Assembly: GCA_025526995.1 (NCBI GenBank)
Contig: JAHLKG010000003.1
Location: 496,001-560,000, forward strand
DNA: 64,000 nucleotides
Direction: 5' to 3'
DNA from: Powellomyces hirtus
Lineage: Eukaryota > Chytridiomycota > Chytridiomycetes > Spizellomycetales > Powellomycetaceae
Each line of letters opens with the position of its first letter. Positions within the stretch are counted from its first letter, which is position 1. This document shows, one piece after another, positions 36,557 to 48,928 of this stretch. The position numbers were made by a program, and so were the translations under genes. Under the pieces are notes generated by a model. The model did not search any database. It was not told where the DNA came from and saw only the letters and a list, made by a program, of their open reading frames with translations.

Positions 36557-37850
36557 ATGGCCGTTCCTACTCGCACCAAACCAGAAGCCGCCACAGTCGC
36601 GCGTCGAATCTCCGCAAAAAGACAGCAAATCAAGAATAACAACCAACAACTACAACAACAACCACAAAATGACCAAAACAACGCCGAAACGCACTATGGC
36701 GTTCAGGTTATAAATGTGCCATCTCAGCCGTCTGTCGCTCAGACCACACGTACGCCTCACAATGTCGTCGGAAACCCAGCGGAACTGGATTTTCATTCTA
36801 ATTCTGTCAAGCAATTCCACGCCACATGGGATCTCATCGAAAGCGGGGCTTATGGATCCACAATCCCCCTGTCAGATCTGAGCTTCAAGCATCAGCCCCA
36901 TCATCAAAAGTCAGGGTCTACACAAAAGGACGATCCAATGATCGAGATCACGTTCAATGCTATCAAAGTCGCGGTGCCCGCGGAACACCCGATCACCTTG
37001 GAGAACCTTGGACTCAGCAGTAACCACCATCTTTTCATTGATGACGCGTTTGTGAAGACTACCCGTGAAGGAGAGACTCGTGTCACTGCCAAAGCGGGAA
37101 TGAAGGTCGTCGCGGAACGATACCCGTCTATGCAGCCCGTGAACTGGTTGTACTGGATGTGGGGGAACTATGTGCCTGACAGGTAAATCAGTGCAAATGG
37201 GGACAAAGTTTATTCATGCACCGACGCTCATGCATTTGCAACTGTTGGGCTCCCACAGAAAACAGATTGCGCACGCCCTTCAGTCTCCCTGGGGTCGGAC
37301 GCTCGTCAATGGATTCAATTCCCTTCTTCTGTCTCTTCTCGCACGACCCGGCATCAACCTATCTGCCCCACCGCCATCGCCCGCCCAGCTCATCCTGACC
37401 GTGATCTCCAGTGGCAAGATGCTCGACCTGATGCTCAAAGACACATTGCTCCGCCTGCTCACGGACGCGTCCCTCAATTTTGCGCACGTGCTTGTCTCCC
37501 TTGCAATCTGCGAATTGTGCTTCATTATCGCTGCCAGCGTTAACGTCTTTGCTTGTGCGAGACTCATCGAATACCACATCATCCCGGCCTTGTTCTTCAC
37601 TTGGACGGTCATCCTGCCTGCGATCCACAGAGCTTGGGTTCTTGCGGCTCCTCTTGCGCAAAAGCATGGCAGAGCAACGGGTTTCGTGGTGCTGGTGCTG
37701 CCCATAACGCTCTTGGTCGCGCTCTTTGCGTTCGACGTGTCGTGGAGAGTCAGTGTCAATGTTGATGGATTGAGGACCTGTGCGCTGATTGTCCCGCTCT
37801 TGGACGGCGGCCCACTCCTCGCCAAACGTTCCGAGCGCGTCATGTTGTGA
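36557..37850 (+). CDS. Predicted membrane protein of unknown function
   Basis: Not recognised. Two exons: 36557-37182 and 37259-37850, joined in phase 2 (GAC AG|A AAA). The N-terminal 100 residues are polar and Gln/Asn-rich (QQIKNNNQQLQQQPQNDQNN). A soluble part with FHATWDLIESGAYGSTIPL, ITFNAIKVAVPAEHPIT and NWLYWMWGNYVPDR follows. The second exon gives three probable membrane segments: FAHVLVSLAICELCFIIAA, PALFFTWTVILPAIH and GFVVLVLPITLLVALFAF, then a short basic end. The frame upstream of 36557 is open but has no ATG. Possibly an organelle or ER membrane protein; no motif supports a choice. Confidence 0.65.
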
Positions 37851-38172
37851 TTGTGTTTGTTTTTGTGTCCTTCCGTTGAGCCCGAAAAAGCTTCCAAAAA
37901 TTCTCACCTCATAGAAACCCAAAAAATATCTCACCTTTTTTTTTGCTTCCCCTCATAGCCCAGCCGCCAACGTCCAAACTAGAATGTAGTTAAAGTGACA
38001 CGCACCTTTTTTTCGTTGTGATATTTCCCATTGCTTATTTCAGATCTCCCCAACTTTATGTACTAAAACAATATATTAGTGGCCTCAACGGAATGTGCTG
38101 CTCACTAAGCAATGATACAATGGAGTGCTTGGAGTCGCAAACGGGGGTAACCAATGTATGTGATTGTGAAAC
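37851..38172. other. Convergent intergenic region
   Basis: Two genes end here facing each other, so it holds both 3'UTRs. A-tracts and T-tracts (aaaaaatatctcaccttttttttt near 37920-37945) may belong to poly(A) signals. No gene seen. Confidence 0.4.
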
Positions 38173-41100
38173 TCATTTGGCCTCTTCCTCTACTCCGTCA
38201 ATTACAATGCCCAAAATCCATACTCTGTTCTCCGTCGCTGGCATGATGCCGGTGCCCAACTTTAATCCTCCATTGAGGGTTACCTTGAAACAACTCTCCA
38301 GTTTAACAGGGTTGGGGACCGGCGGGTCAGGCGTCGGTGCAGCAACAGCTGCCGCTGGTACGGCCGCTGACGGGTCTGTAGTCGGCGGTTGGTCTTTGTT
38401 CGTATCCCGCTTCTTTGAAGAATTGGCTCGTTTCATGGGCGCGGCAACTGCTGCTGCCGGTGTCACAGATGCTGCAGACGGAGCCTTGTTGTCTGCAGTA
38501 TGTGGCTTCGATGCGTCGGGGGCATTCGCCCGCGCGACGCAAATTCGGATCTTGCGTTCTCCGCCTTGCTCGACCGTGCCCTCACTGCCCTCCACAACAA
38601 TCTTGAGTGCATCGGGCCCAACGATGTCATCCTCGTCATTGCCGCTCATATCTGGGTAGTAGACCCCCAGAGATGGGTAGTATTTGAGCGTAGTGTCGTA
38701 TCGGTCCACAACGAAATCGGCCGGGACGACTGGTGGAGCTTTGGCGCCTCCGGCCAGTTTCTTTGCCGCTTTTGCCGCCTGCTTCTCCGCGGGGGTCTGC
38801 ATGGTCGCTTTTCCGCCGGCTCCAATCTTTACGCCGCCATGAAGCTGTTCGGCAGGTCCCGTCTCCCGTAGTGGTGGAGGCCGCATGTTTACGAGCGTTA
38901 AGAACGAAGACGTTGCGGGGAGAATGTACCCGGTTCCACTCGGATGCCGCGCCCATTTCAAGTGCAACATGCCATAATGCATTGTCTCGAGTTCAACTGG
39001 CCGGAGAAGGTCCAGTTCTTGCATCAAACTCGATGGCGTCGTCGCTGGCGGTTCCGCGGGTGTCGGTGGGGGAACTGTAGGCCCGCTTTTGGCGTAGTCG
39101 CTCTCGTCGTCATCAACCTCTTGCTCGGTGTCGCTGTCGGTAGAGCTTGTATTGTCCAATTTCAGATCGTGGCAGTGATGTTGAATGAACACTGCAGGTG
39201 GGATATCCCACGGCCCATCCCGCATGCCTTCCGGTTGCACGTCGTACCCAATCACCGCGGTGCTGGTGTCCCAGCAGCGACCGACGACCCGCGCGGACGT
39301 TGTAGGCGCACCTGGGCACGATATGGTCAGCGTGGTGCTGAAATGGTCGTTCTCGCATGTTGGCAAGAACGTGAGCGGGATGGATTTCGTGCAGCGGGCG
39401 GGAATTGTGAGGGTCTGTGTTGTAGGTGCTGCAGGTGCCGGCGTCGGTGCAGGATCTGCAGCTGTTGCGGTTGCGCTTGTTGATCTTGCTGCGGGTGAGG
39501 TGGCTCTACCAGCTATTGCTTGTGTGCTTGTTGAACTTGCGACTACTGGTACGGTTAATGTCGCTTTCATAGCATTCGCACTCAAGGAAAAAGGACTTGC
39601 AGGGGCGCCCGTGCCCTCCAATGCAATGAACACTTCAACGTCCTCGTCCCCACCGTTGCGTATCAAAATCTTTTTGATCGCAATGTCCCCGAGCCCCAGA
39701 TCGCGAAACATGATCAACTCCGGCTGCACCAGTTGCATTTGTTCTTCCTCCTTCACCTTCTGCTGCTGCTGCTGGTCGTCATCGGCAGCAAAATCGTCGA
39801 CGACGTCCATGACACCCCACGCGACAACCGGTACCACACCTCGCCCATCGACTGTGACGCGGACTTGAGTGCATTCACTCGCGCACTCCCAAATCGAACT
39901 GCAGGGGCCGGCCTTTGTCGGCTGGAAGGCGATGGGAAGCTCGGCAGTCTGATCCGGCTCGATCATCACTACTCTGCCTTTTCTGCTACTGTCGCTGATG
40001 ATTTCGCCATTTTCTATCGCAAAGAATGAGTCGGCGTCGCCGCTGATGAGCCACAAGGTGACCGCCGCCGCCTCGTCGCTGTTATTGCTGATGGGGATTC
40101 CGTGTACTGTTCGGACCCCGCGAGCCAGCGGACCGAGCGATATCTTCGTTGCTGTCGTCCAAATGTCGGGCTCCACTACAGGAACTCGGATGATGAACGC
40201 AGCAACGCTACTCGTAACCGCACCGCTGACGGCCGACGTCCGCTCAAACCGGACAGGAACTGTCACCTCCTGCTCCTTTCTCTTTGCAAACACCTCCTCA
40301 TCAACATCCACGCGCAACTGGAGCGTCAATTCACCCAGATGCACTTCTCCTTGACTTGCAACCCCAGCATCCACAGTGATACCGTCAACAGCTTCAGCGC
40401 TGCCAATGGTATACCGTACTTCATCCAATGGTCCTTCATCCCCACGTTTCTCTTCCGCGACGGTTCGGCACCGCACGAGCGTCGCGGCAACATCCCTGCT
40501 GCTTCCTCTCGCCACCGCAGTCGTCGTGATTGCACCTGGTTGAAATCGTAGCACAGGTCGCGTTGGGGCAACATGAATCGGGACCCGGTAGGTCTGGTGT
40601 GCGGTCGTCAACGTTAGATAAGGTGTTGTGCGCCGCGTGCTGGTGCTATGAGGACCTCGTGCGCCACCGCCTCCGCCCCCACCGCGTGTATTGCGCACAT
40701 CACCAGAACCTGATGCCCATGCCCGCGGGTGGAAGGTAAGCGGTATGCGGATCTTTGAGCCGGGCCCAATTGTCATTTTGAGCGCGGCCCCTTGGACCTG
40801 TTGCCCTTTCCCAATCCGCACAAGTTGATGTGGGGAGGCCTTTCCTTCGGCTGCGCTGGCAATTGATCTCTCAGAATCACTGCTTTGATCGTCACCTATA
40901 CCGATGATTGTTGCCAACTGGAGAACTCCCGGATGTGACACACGACACTCGACAATCTGGTCCACGACTCCCAAATTCTCGATGGGAACAAACATGTCAA
41001 CGCCTGAGTCCCACACAGTGCAATCGGGCGCCTTGACGCCTTTGGTAGGCGCGTCCAGTTCCAGCCGTGTCGCAATGCCCTCCACGAGCGTTTCCACAAA

Positions 41101-43901
41101 GCCCCAGTTTCCGCTGCTCAGCTCATACTTGAACCTTAGAGGAATACTAAAAGGCCCGCCGTGGCTGGCACCTCCTGGTATCGCCGGCAGAGGTGCAACG
41201 CGGACACTCACACGAAACACACCGCGGTGGACAGCGACCGTTGTTGGTGAGACGCTAATCTCGACAGCTGGGTGTGTCGGCACAGGGAGGACTTTGACGT
41301 GTATGCACGACGTGCTCGTGTTTTTTAACACAAGACCGACGCTTACGGCCGTGTTGTTGCTGTTATCTCCAACGCTGCCGGAACTCATGGCTAAGGTTCC
41401 TACTGATGTTTTCGGCGGGACGCTAAGCGGCGGTGGCATGGCATCACCGCGTATTGGCACCGAGCAGATCTTTTTCCCTGTCTTAACATCCTTGATCTTG
41501 ATGCGCGATGTATGCACCCCCGGCGTTGACGGCGTGAATTTGAGCGGAATGATGGTGTTGGTCGCGTACCCGGGAATGACCACAGTAGCTGCGCCTGTGG
41601 CTTCGTCACCGCGCACTGAAAATACATTCTCACCACTAATGTTGCTTTTTTCGCATTCCACACTGATCTCTGTGTCCACGATCCCACGATTTGCGACACG
41701 GATAACGGCGCTGCCTGATCCACCTACGAGACACTCGCCGACCCGGACTGAGTCGTCTCCAGAGCTGTTGAGGTCGCGAACGATTTCTACGCGAGATCTT
41801 CCACGTGTAGCTTGGATAGGAACGCTAAAGACGCCGCCAACGTGCGCTTCGAACCAAACATATCCAGTCAAATCGGCGTGGTCTTGGCCGCTTTCATCTA
41901 CTTTGAGAGCCGTCTTCACGTTCAGCTTGACAATCATTTTTGCGCCTCGTCCAGGGCTCAGTCGACCTGGAACGACTTTAGCTTCTGGATGTTCGTGCTC
42001 GCCGCTAACAGGGGCCCAGGCGACTGAGACTCCCTTGTCCTTGAGATGCTGGTCCAGATGATGGAACCGCACCGTGTTGGTCATGCCAGACGTATTCGTC
42101 AACGTGAGAGTGATTCGCTGCATAAATGGCTTGGTGTCATGGTCAAAGTCAGGAAAAATGAGTGCTGGTGTTGCCGTAAATGAGTTTGTTCCAACAGAAA
42201 GGCTTGGCGCTGGATGCGGCGTAATGACGTGATGTGGTACTGGCAGTGCGCGACGTGGTTGCGGCGGTTTTGGGGAAACGCTGGTGGTTGTGGGGCCTGC
42301 TGCCGTACCACCAGCTAGGGGAGGTGGTGGTACGGCTAAAGAGATCGCCTGAGTGGAGTGATTGTCGCTGTCGATTTTGATTATCATGGGTACAGGCCCA
42401 GGCATAATTGCTGGCGGAGGCTTCTTATTCCGTTTCTTTCGTTTTTTAGCTTGACCTGCGGCTGTTCCTGTATTCGTCGCAGCCGCATTTTGCGCCTCAA
42501 GTCTCTCTCCAATAGCCTGTTCCCTCCTCAACTTTTCCAGGATCTGTATCGCGCGCTCATCACGCGCCTTTATTCTCCGCTCGAGTTCCCTGGTCGCGCG
42601 AGCCGTCGCTTCTGCTGTCTTGGCCGCCATCGCCATCATTATGGCAGCAGCAGTTCCTTGAGTGGTTCCTATGCGACTTTCAGTTTTCTCCGCAGCTACA
42701 GCGGCGTTAGCGGCTGCGGCTGCACGTTTTTCCTGCTGTTCTAGCCGCCTGGTCTTCCGCATTCGCACGGTGATGTCGTGTTGTAGTCTTCTCAGGTTCT
42801 TTTCCACACGCCCGCCTCTTCGCATGGCTCTGATGACGTGGAGCTGGTGTTCACGAAACGCTCGCATTGCGTCCAACGCCTCTCGAACGCGGTGCGGCGG
42901 GACCGTAGGTGCCTGGTTGAAGTCGTACATCGGCTTCTCTCCGTCATCTGTTGCAGGCGATGCATCTTCATCCTCATCATCGACTTCACTGGTTTCATCA
43001 TGTTTCTGAGATACCCGACGGTCTCCGCCAGGGTTGTTCCTTCGTAGCACGCTTCGAGGCAACTTTCGCACGACTCTTACGGCTCCAATACCTCGTTCAC
43101 CTTGACAAGAACCACCAGCACCGCCAACACGCTCTACTTCCAGCACCTTTTTTATGAACTCGTTCTGCGCATCAATAATCATTCCTCGGAGCACTGTCGT
43201 GCGTTCCTTGCACACCTTAAGTGCTGCATTTGCGGTCTCGTATGTGTGCACCAACTTACGGTACGATGGAAATAGCGATAGAACCGGATTCGTTGGTATA
43301 ACAAATGTGTCGGAGACGAGACTGTGGTGACTTTTTGGATGTCTCTGCACTGTTGGTGATGGGAGTCGATGTTGCCTTTGCCAGTCGATCGCGTGCTGTG
43401 ACAGAGACGTGAGGGACTGCTCGGTTTGATGTATGAGATCTCGCAGTTGCGCATGGCGTGCCTAAGCACAGCAGTGAGCCATATGGACGAAAAGGATCTA
43501 AGGCGTCAGATTCGCATTCATCTTACCCTGACCGCCACAACTTCAGCCTCGAGCTCTGTAACTATCCTCCCAGCTTCTTCAACATCTCTGCACGCGCCCC
43601 GCAGCTCTTTTCCACAACTGGCGTTTACGGCGCCAGCAAAGTCATCACGGAGAGCAATGGCGAACCCTTCACGAGGTGGAAAGTCGAAACCTGGGAAACA
43701 CACTGCGTCCACGTTGCCCAAACCGCGTTCTGAATTGTCTTCCTCTTCGTACTGCGTGACTGAGGTGCCTTTCGCGGGATGAAGTCCTGCTGTCAAGCCC
43801 GATACACCATCTTGCTGCTCTGCCAGTGTTGCAAGATGTGCATAGTGTGTCCACGGACCCATTGGCGTTCCTGTAAACATTGTGGTTTGATGTCCGGCCA
43901 T
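38173..43901 (-). CDS. Large ASH/MSP-domain axonemal protein, HYDIN/CFAP74-like
   Basis: About 1,840 residues in two exons: a short first one from 43901 (MAGHQTTMFTGTPMGPW) to about 43524, and one exon of 5.3 kb. The N-terminal third is helical and coiled-coil rich (DLIHQTEQSLTSLSQ, RRIKARDERAIQILEKL) with an acidic patch and an Ala/Lys-rich stretch. The remainder is a series of 100-residue beta-rich units with features of ASH/MSP domains: VRVGECLVGGSGSAVIRVANR, IIPLKFTPSTPGVHTS, VPIENLGVVDQIVECRV, IPIAFQPTKAGP-like. Coiled coil followed by many such domains matches CFAP74 (central-pair C1d complex) best; HYDIN or CFAP47 types are alternatives. Such proteins act in motile flagella, so this points to a zoosporic fungus. 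Low-complexity Gly, Pro and Ala runs are frequent. Confidence 0.75.
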
Positions 43902-44257
43902 GGGTGATCAATTATATTAAAATTCCGCTCGATTGCTAAGGTGGTGTCGCAGACTCTATATGTTCAGAAGCATAGAAAATTTCATAGGTGGTAAATGAAA
44001 TGAACACAAGCCACATGTGAATAGCTCCGAATGATTACGTAACGGTCGCGCATTGACAGTTTTTGAAAAGCCAGCGTGACCCTTACGAAATACTTGTACA
44101 TCGTGTGGATAATGATATTGACACACCGAGGCACAGACGACATTCATTCATTGGCGACAGAACTTTCAGACAATCAATGTAACAATCCACACAGCTTAGC
44201 CTGCGATCCTCTCAAACGTACCTTTGAATCATAAAGTGTCATTTTGACACATATCAA
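43902..44257. other. Upstream region of the axonemal protein gene
   Basis: Likely promoter of the minus-strand gene starting at 43901. No coding or RNA features recognised before the tRNA at 44258. Confidence 0.35.
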
Positions 44258-44329
44258 TCCGCATTGGTCCAGTGGTCAGGATCCTACGCTTTCACCGTGG
44301 TGGCCAGGGTTCGATTCCCTGATGCGGAG
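44258..44329 (+). tRNA. tRNA-Glu (anticodon UUC), copy 2
   Basis: The 72 nt are identical to the copy at 32451 (TTC anticodon, stem TCCGCAT/ATGCGGA). Downstream T runs (cttttgtccttttgg) serve as terminator. The 5' flank shares only atatcaa with copy 3. Confidence 0.96.
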
Positions 44330-45061
44330 TTACTTTTGTCCTTTTGGTCTCCCATTGGAGAAGGTCCGAAACCTGTCAAGACGAATCATGACGTCCAAGG
44401 TACCTTCTCTCTTCTTTTTTTTTTTGTTTGTTGTAGAAAGCAACTTGCTAAGTCGCACTGTCGCTGTTCACAAATTGGCACTTCCTTGGAATCTGTGACA
44501 AACCTTTCATTTGGTGCTGATCCGGATTCCGTACTCCCCCACGAAGCGTTGACAACATGACAGACTGATAGTCCCTTTCTTGAACGTGACCGACGTGACC
44601 AGCCGCAAAAAACAAACGTGACGCGTCCTAAATGAATAATGATGACAGCCGCCCAGATAGAGATATTTAGCACGCGGGACACAAAGGATGGGATGGCCTG
44701 GAAGCCCGCAGAACACAAGACTGGTCCCGCTTTGCACACCCAAAAACCCACCCTCCCCACCTCCCCCTGTCTTTCCTTCCTTCGCACTCGCACAAGTTAT
44801 AGTTACTGATACTCAAAGTAGCGGTTATCGATAAATCTAAACCTGGTTGCGAAGTCTCTTTTCAGCGTCTCCGTCGTCTCATTATTGTTGTTGTTGTATT
44901 GTAGTTTCCATCCTTTCCTGAAAACCCCCCGCTCTCACCAAGCACCTCATACGGCCCCAAATGGCCTTCTTCTCTGGCTTTGGTCAATAGACAGCTTCTC
45001 CTCTCTGGCACCCTCATTCCAAACATCTCCAGAACAAGCGCTGTCAGTGGAGTCTCACACA
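44330..45061. other. Upstream region of the first PP2A B'' gene
   Basis: A gap of 730 bp. The last 200 bp are CT-rich, as in a fungal 5'UTR, and contain a 9-codon upstream ORF at 44961. A minus-strand frame (44386-44793) is open without recognisable content. Confidence 0.4.
44961..44990 (+). CDS. Possible upstream ORF (9 codons)
   Basis: ATG GCC TTC TTC TCT GGC, then FGQ and TAG, 71 bp before the main start at 45062 in another frame. The context (ccaaATGG) is good. If it is within the mRNA leader, it would lower initiation at the main ATG. Transcript start is unknown. Confidence 0.3.
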   Translation: MAFFSGFGQ

Positions 45062-47447
45062 ATGCTGCTCCTGCACACTGTTCGCAGAGTTCACGCACAC
45101 TCTCTTGCCTGGCTCTCCCCCACACCGTCACTCGCGCGTACTCACCTGCAGGAAACAGGGTCGTCTTCAACTCTACCGCTCGGGGACGAGTATCTCGCTG
45201 CGCTTCGAGCACGCATGAACGTACTTGCAGCGGCTGCTGTCAGCCTGCTGAAAGTATACGCCCAATTTGCCGCCCAGTTTGTGCCGGACCAAGTATCCAT
45301 CACGCTACAGGCTGTTGCACCAACAGAGCTCACCCGAGTGCTGAAGGTCTTGATTGCGGCAGACGATCCCGCATGCGGCAAGGAAGAACCGGCGGTCGCG
45401 TTGACTGAACGCACGGAAGTCGTACTCCTTTCCAAACAACATGACCCCGTCAGTTCAGAAGAACTCACGTCCTGCCCATCCTCATCCGCATCCTCACATC
45501 CACATGTTGCACCTCATATACCTTCTGTCACTGCAACGCTAGCAGACGGCCCTGGCGGCCTCAGTTCTCCCACTACCACTACTTTGCCGACTCCACTATG
45601 CGCGCGGCGGGTGCAAGAACTCGACTCTCTCATGTCTTCGGCCCGAGAAATTTGGTCCCAATGTAATTACGACGAGGACACCATCACCTCTGCGGCACAA
45701 TTGGTGCCTCTTACCGTACACTGTGGACTGCCGCCATATGTCAACGCGTCGCTGTATCATCTATTGACGCGTAAGAGTCTCGATGACATCAACGAGTCTC
45801 CCGTTGCTTCCTGGTCTCAATTTGAAAGGTAGTGGCTGCTGTAGATGACTTTTACTCTGACACATTGATTGAGGTCGATGACATACTAGGACTTGGCGCC
45901 ATATCTACGAGATGGCTCGTGGGGATCTTGATATTGCTATCTTCTACATTCTGTCCATGACACACCCTGACCGCAGTTATCTCATCCCATCGGATTTTTC
46001 ACCCATCGTTCGAGGTTGGTTACGACGAAAGGAGGAACTGACTTCCACTTATGATACTAACTTTGTCACCTGTTTTTAGAGGTTGTGATGTTACATCCTG
46101 CATTTGAATTCCTCCGAACAGCGAGCTCTTTTCAAGACCGATATGGTTGGTAGCTTGCCGTTTGAACAATCGTGGCTTCGCAACACTGTCCTTACCTCGT
46201 TGAACGTCCTGCCTACAGTCGAAACGGTCATTGCACGCCTGTTCACTATCAGGCCCATCCATTCTCATCGCATCTCCTTCCGAGAGTACCGCAAAACACG
46301 CTTCCTCAATCTCCTCTCGAGGCTTGAGCGATCTACCGCTTGCTTAGGGCTCAACATACCTCCTCCGTTCTCCTACAAAGATTTTTATGTGATCTACTGC
46401 AAATTTTGGAAATTGGACATGGACAGAGATATGGTATGAACTCCATTTTTTTTGAATGTCTATGGAGTGAGCGAAAGGGTACTCATCCTAGTTGCATTTG
46501 CGTAGCTCTTGACGTCTCAGGATCTTGAACGCTATTCGCACGGTGCGCTTACGAGGCTAGTCTGCCAGCGCGTCGTAGATCTCTACGGGTCTGGGCAAAT
46601 ATCTATCACGTTGTCGTCACAACCACACGCCGTGCACGACACTTACCAAAAGGTCTTGCATCAAGAGAAGGCTCTGACATTCATGGATTTTGTCCGTAAG
46701 CTTCGAATCAACCTGTGCGTTTTGGAGGTAGCCCGTTGAAGTGTGTCCTTATTTCTCGTCATCATTCATAGGATTTATAAGAGCAGTCGAGGATAAATCA
46801 CATCCGACGTCCATTGGCTACTGGTTCCATGTCCTCGATCTGGAACAGGACGGCCGAATCTCTCTCTTGGAGTTGGAGACCGTCTGGGCGTGGCAGGAAG
46901 AGCGGTTGCTAGCTCTGGAGGACTACTCTTTTCCGTCACTTCTTGGCGTCATGTAAGACTCACGCATTGTTGTGTTTTCAATCATGATTGGACTCTAACT
47001 GTTGTCGCTAAACAGATGGGACACCCTCAACCTCGATCCGGAAAAAGCGAACATTTCGCTTTCAGATCTGAAGCGCAGTCCGTTGGCAACCTCAATGGTG
47101 TTCGATCTTCTGTTTGACATCAAGGGACGCGAGGGCTGGCTTCGACGAACATGTGATCCAGGGTTCCGGTTTGCCGAAAATGTCCGTATCACACTGGAAG
47201 AAGGGGACGATGTGTGCGAAGAATACAATGGCATGGGGGAATTTCCATGGCATCCATGTCACGACGACGAAGCCTCTTTTAGACGGAGAGTTACTCTAAC
47301 GTGAGTTGTGTTCGCGGTTATGGGTGGGAAAATCATGTTAACGCTTTGCTTTGGTGTTCAAGGGGTTGGCCTCGTTTCGTTGAAGTAGCATATCGGGACC
47401 TGCTGGGCGCTGAGCCTGCAGATGATGACTGTGGAGAAGGAAGTTGA
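45062..47447 (+). CDS. PP2A regulatory subunit B''-like protein (divergent copy)
   Basis: B'' (PPP2R3) subunits bind the PP2A core and respond to calcium through EF-hands. At least seven exons. The first 250 residues are unlike the family, Ala/Thr/Ser-rich with LTRKSLDDINESP at the end. Then the B'' core: EVVMLHPAFEFLRTASSFQ, DRYVETVIARLFTI, FSYKDFYVIYCKFWKLD, EF-hand loop DMDRDMLLTSQD, TFMDFVRFIRAVEDKSHP, SIGYWFHVLDLEQDGRISL (second EF-hand, canonical D-x-E-x-D-G-x-I-S-x-x-E), ISLSDLKRSPLATSMVFDL and a short acidic end. It lies next to a second, more typical B'' gene at 48929. Shared blocks show common descent, but identity outside them is low. The initiator ATG is the first in frame. Confidence 0.82.
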
Positions 47448-48249
47448 TAGCACACAGTGATCCACAGAACTTAGCTCTAGTTAAATTGTAGTACATAGTG
47501 TATATGCGGTTAATAGTACCGCATAATAATAGTTTCGACAGTTTTGCCTTTTCCCTCACCTCAGCTACGGCATGATCTATTGTGTATAGATGATCCGCAT
47601 TTTTACTTAAAGGGTAGCAGGGTCCTCTCACGGCAAACACGAACGCATGGATTCTCCGATCTGCTGACAGCGGTAATTGCGCATCACGAGCCGATCCAAT
47701 CTGGGACGCCGAATCACCGACAGGTTCTCTGACTCTAAAAGATGTCGAACCGCGAAGCAATTCCTCGCGCAGTCCGAGAAGCAAGCCGCAGAAAAATGAT
47801 TAGACTAGTGTGTGTCCACTGTAACGCTAAAACAGCCAACAGAAGCTGGACTGCGCCGGGCAAGTAGGTCAATCCCACCTATGGATGGATGGGGGTATGA
47901 ACCCTTGCCTAAGAAGTTCTGGTCAATCCCACAGCAGCGGGAGTATGAACAGGTTTTCCCGCCCAACAACACTTGACTGTTCTAGCGTAAATCTTCAAGC
48001 ATATGTGATATACAGAAAAGTATTTCCTCAGTGTCTTTCGTCCCTCTGTGTCTTTCTCCTTAGCCATGGGCCCCCTCCAACTTCTTCAATACGTCCGGCC
48101 ATGTCGCAGCTGGGTTTCTCACCAGAAGAGATTCAGTGAACTCCAGCGGATGCATGTTCGTTGGTGGGTGTGGTTGTTGAGAGTTGGGTTGAATTGCTTG
48201 GAGCACGCGTTTTACACCTCGCGTCTATTCAAACTGATGTGATTATATA
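47448..48249. other. Intergenic region between PP2A B'' genes, left part
   Basis: 0.8 kb with an imperfect direct repeat (see 47867-47950). A minus-strand frame (47338-47784) and plus frames near 48050-48240 are open but show no domain. A plus ATG at 48098 gives only SQLGFSPEEIQ. Confidence 0.3.
47867..47950. repeat. Imperfect direct repeat, unit about 50 bp
   Basis: GGTCAATCCCAC occurs at 47867 and again at 47921. GGGGGTATGAAC at 47891 is matched by GGGAGTATGAAC at 47939. The order of the two words is the same, with a 6-bp length difference between units. Probably a local duplication; no function apparent. Confidence 0.5.
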
Positions 48250-48576
48250 ATGTCCGACCAGCCAGACCGTGTTACGTAAGGTATGATTCTTGGAAGTGTG
48301 ATAAATGAATTTCTCCCCTCGTCAAAAACGCGCGCGTGTAGGACGCGTAAGGAACCAGAAAACTTCCTCTTCACTTTCTAAACCGTTAATCCTTTGTCTG
48401 ACCAAAGGCGGAAACTCCGTTCAAGGAACGCAACAGGCAAGAAAGTGTCCATCACTCGCACGTACGCTCAGTTGGCTCAGGAAACAGTACGGCACATCAC
48501 GGTTGCGTTCGATTCGTTGCGTTTCACACGGGCTTGGGAACAGTGTCCTATTTGCTCGACCCCTAGCCTAGCATAG
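48250..48576 (+). CDS. Very small protein of unknown function
   Basis: Proposed model: exon 1 ATG TCC GAC CAG CCA GAC CGT GTT AC (48250-48275), a 143-bp intron GTAAGG to CCAAAG, exon 2 48419-48576. The product of about 60 residues reads MSDQPDRVTRKLRSRNATG, then KKVSITRTYAQLAQETVRHI and ends CPICSTPSLA. Exon 2 has coding-like composition in this frame, and the phase-2 junction is clean. The middle is likely helical. I recognise no family. The alternative is that this is noncoding DNA between the two PP2A genes. Confidence 0.4.
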
Positions 48577-48928
48577 CGAGGTAACTCTTAAGCTTTCATA
48601 TCATCTTTCCCGCATATGCCCTCCGACGTCTTCCACTACGTGTTGTTTCTTTGCTTATCGGTTCTGATTGGCGATTCTGATTTCATCAGGCGTAGACAGC
48701 CAAATATCTTACTGCGCCCACGGCAGCTCCAGTTTTCTAATCGTCGGCATATTGCCCGTATCCAGCGGACACTCTTTGACCCAATCGGGCTGCAATAAGA
48801 TTTTGCTTATTTATTTGGGAGCGAGACAGACGATCGAAGCAGAGAAATCAGCATCGGTGAATTGACACAGACCCCACCGGGCTCCTATCATTATTATTAC
48901 CATAAATTAAGTCTATTGGCGGAGATCT
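48577..48928. other. Upstream region of the second PP2A B'' gene
   Basis: About 350 bp without recognised genes; expected to hold promoter and leader of the gene at 48929. Confidence 0.35.

Noticed and set aside
40904..42061. 385-codon plus-strand open frame
   Set aside because: Antisense shadow of the large ASH-domain gene; composition rich in Ser, Thr, Pro without any domain.
44244..44498. Plus-strand open frame over the tRNA at 44258
   Set aside because: The same peptide appears at all three tRNA copies because they are identical; it is translation of tRNA-Glu.
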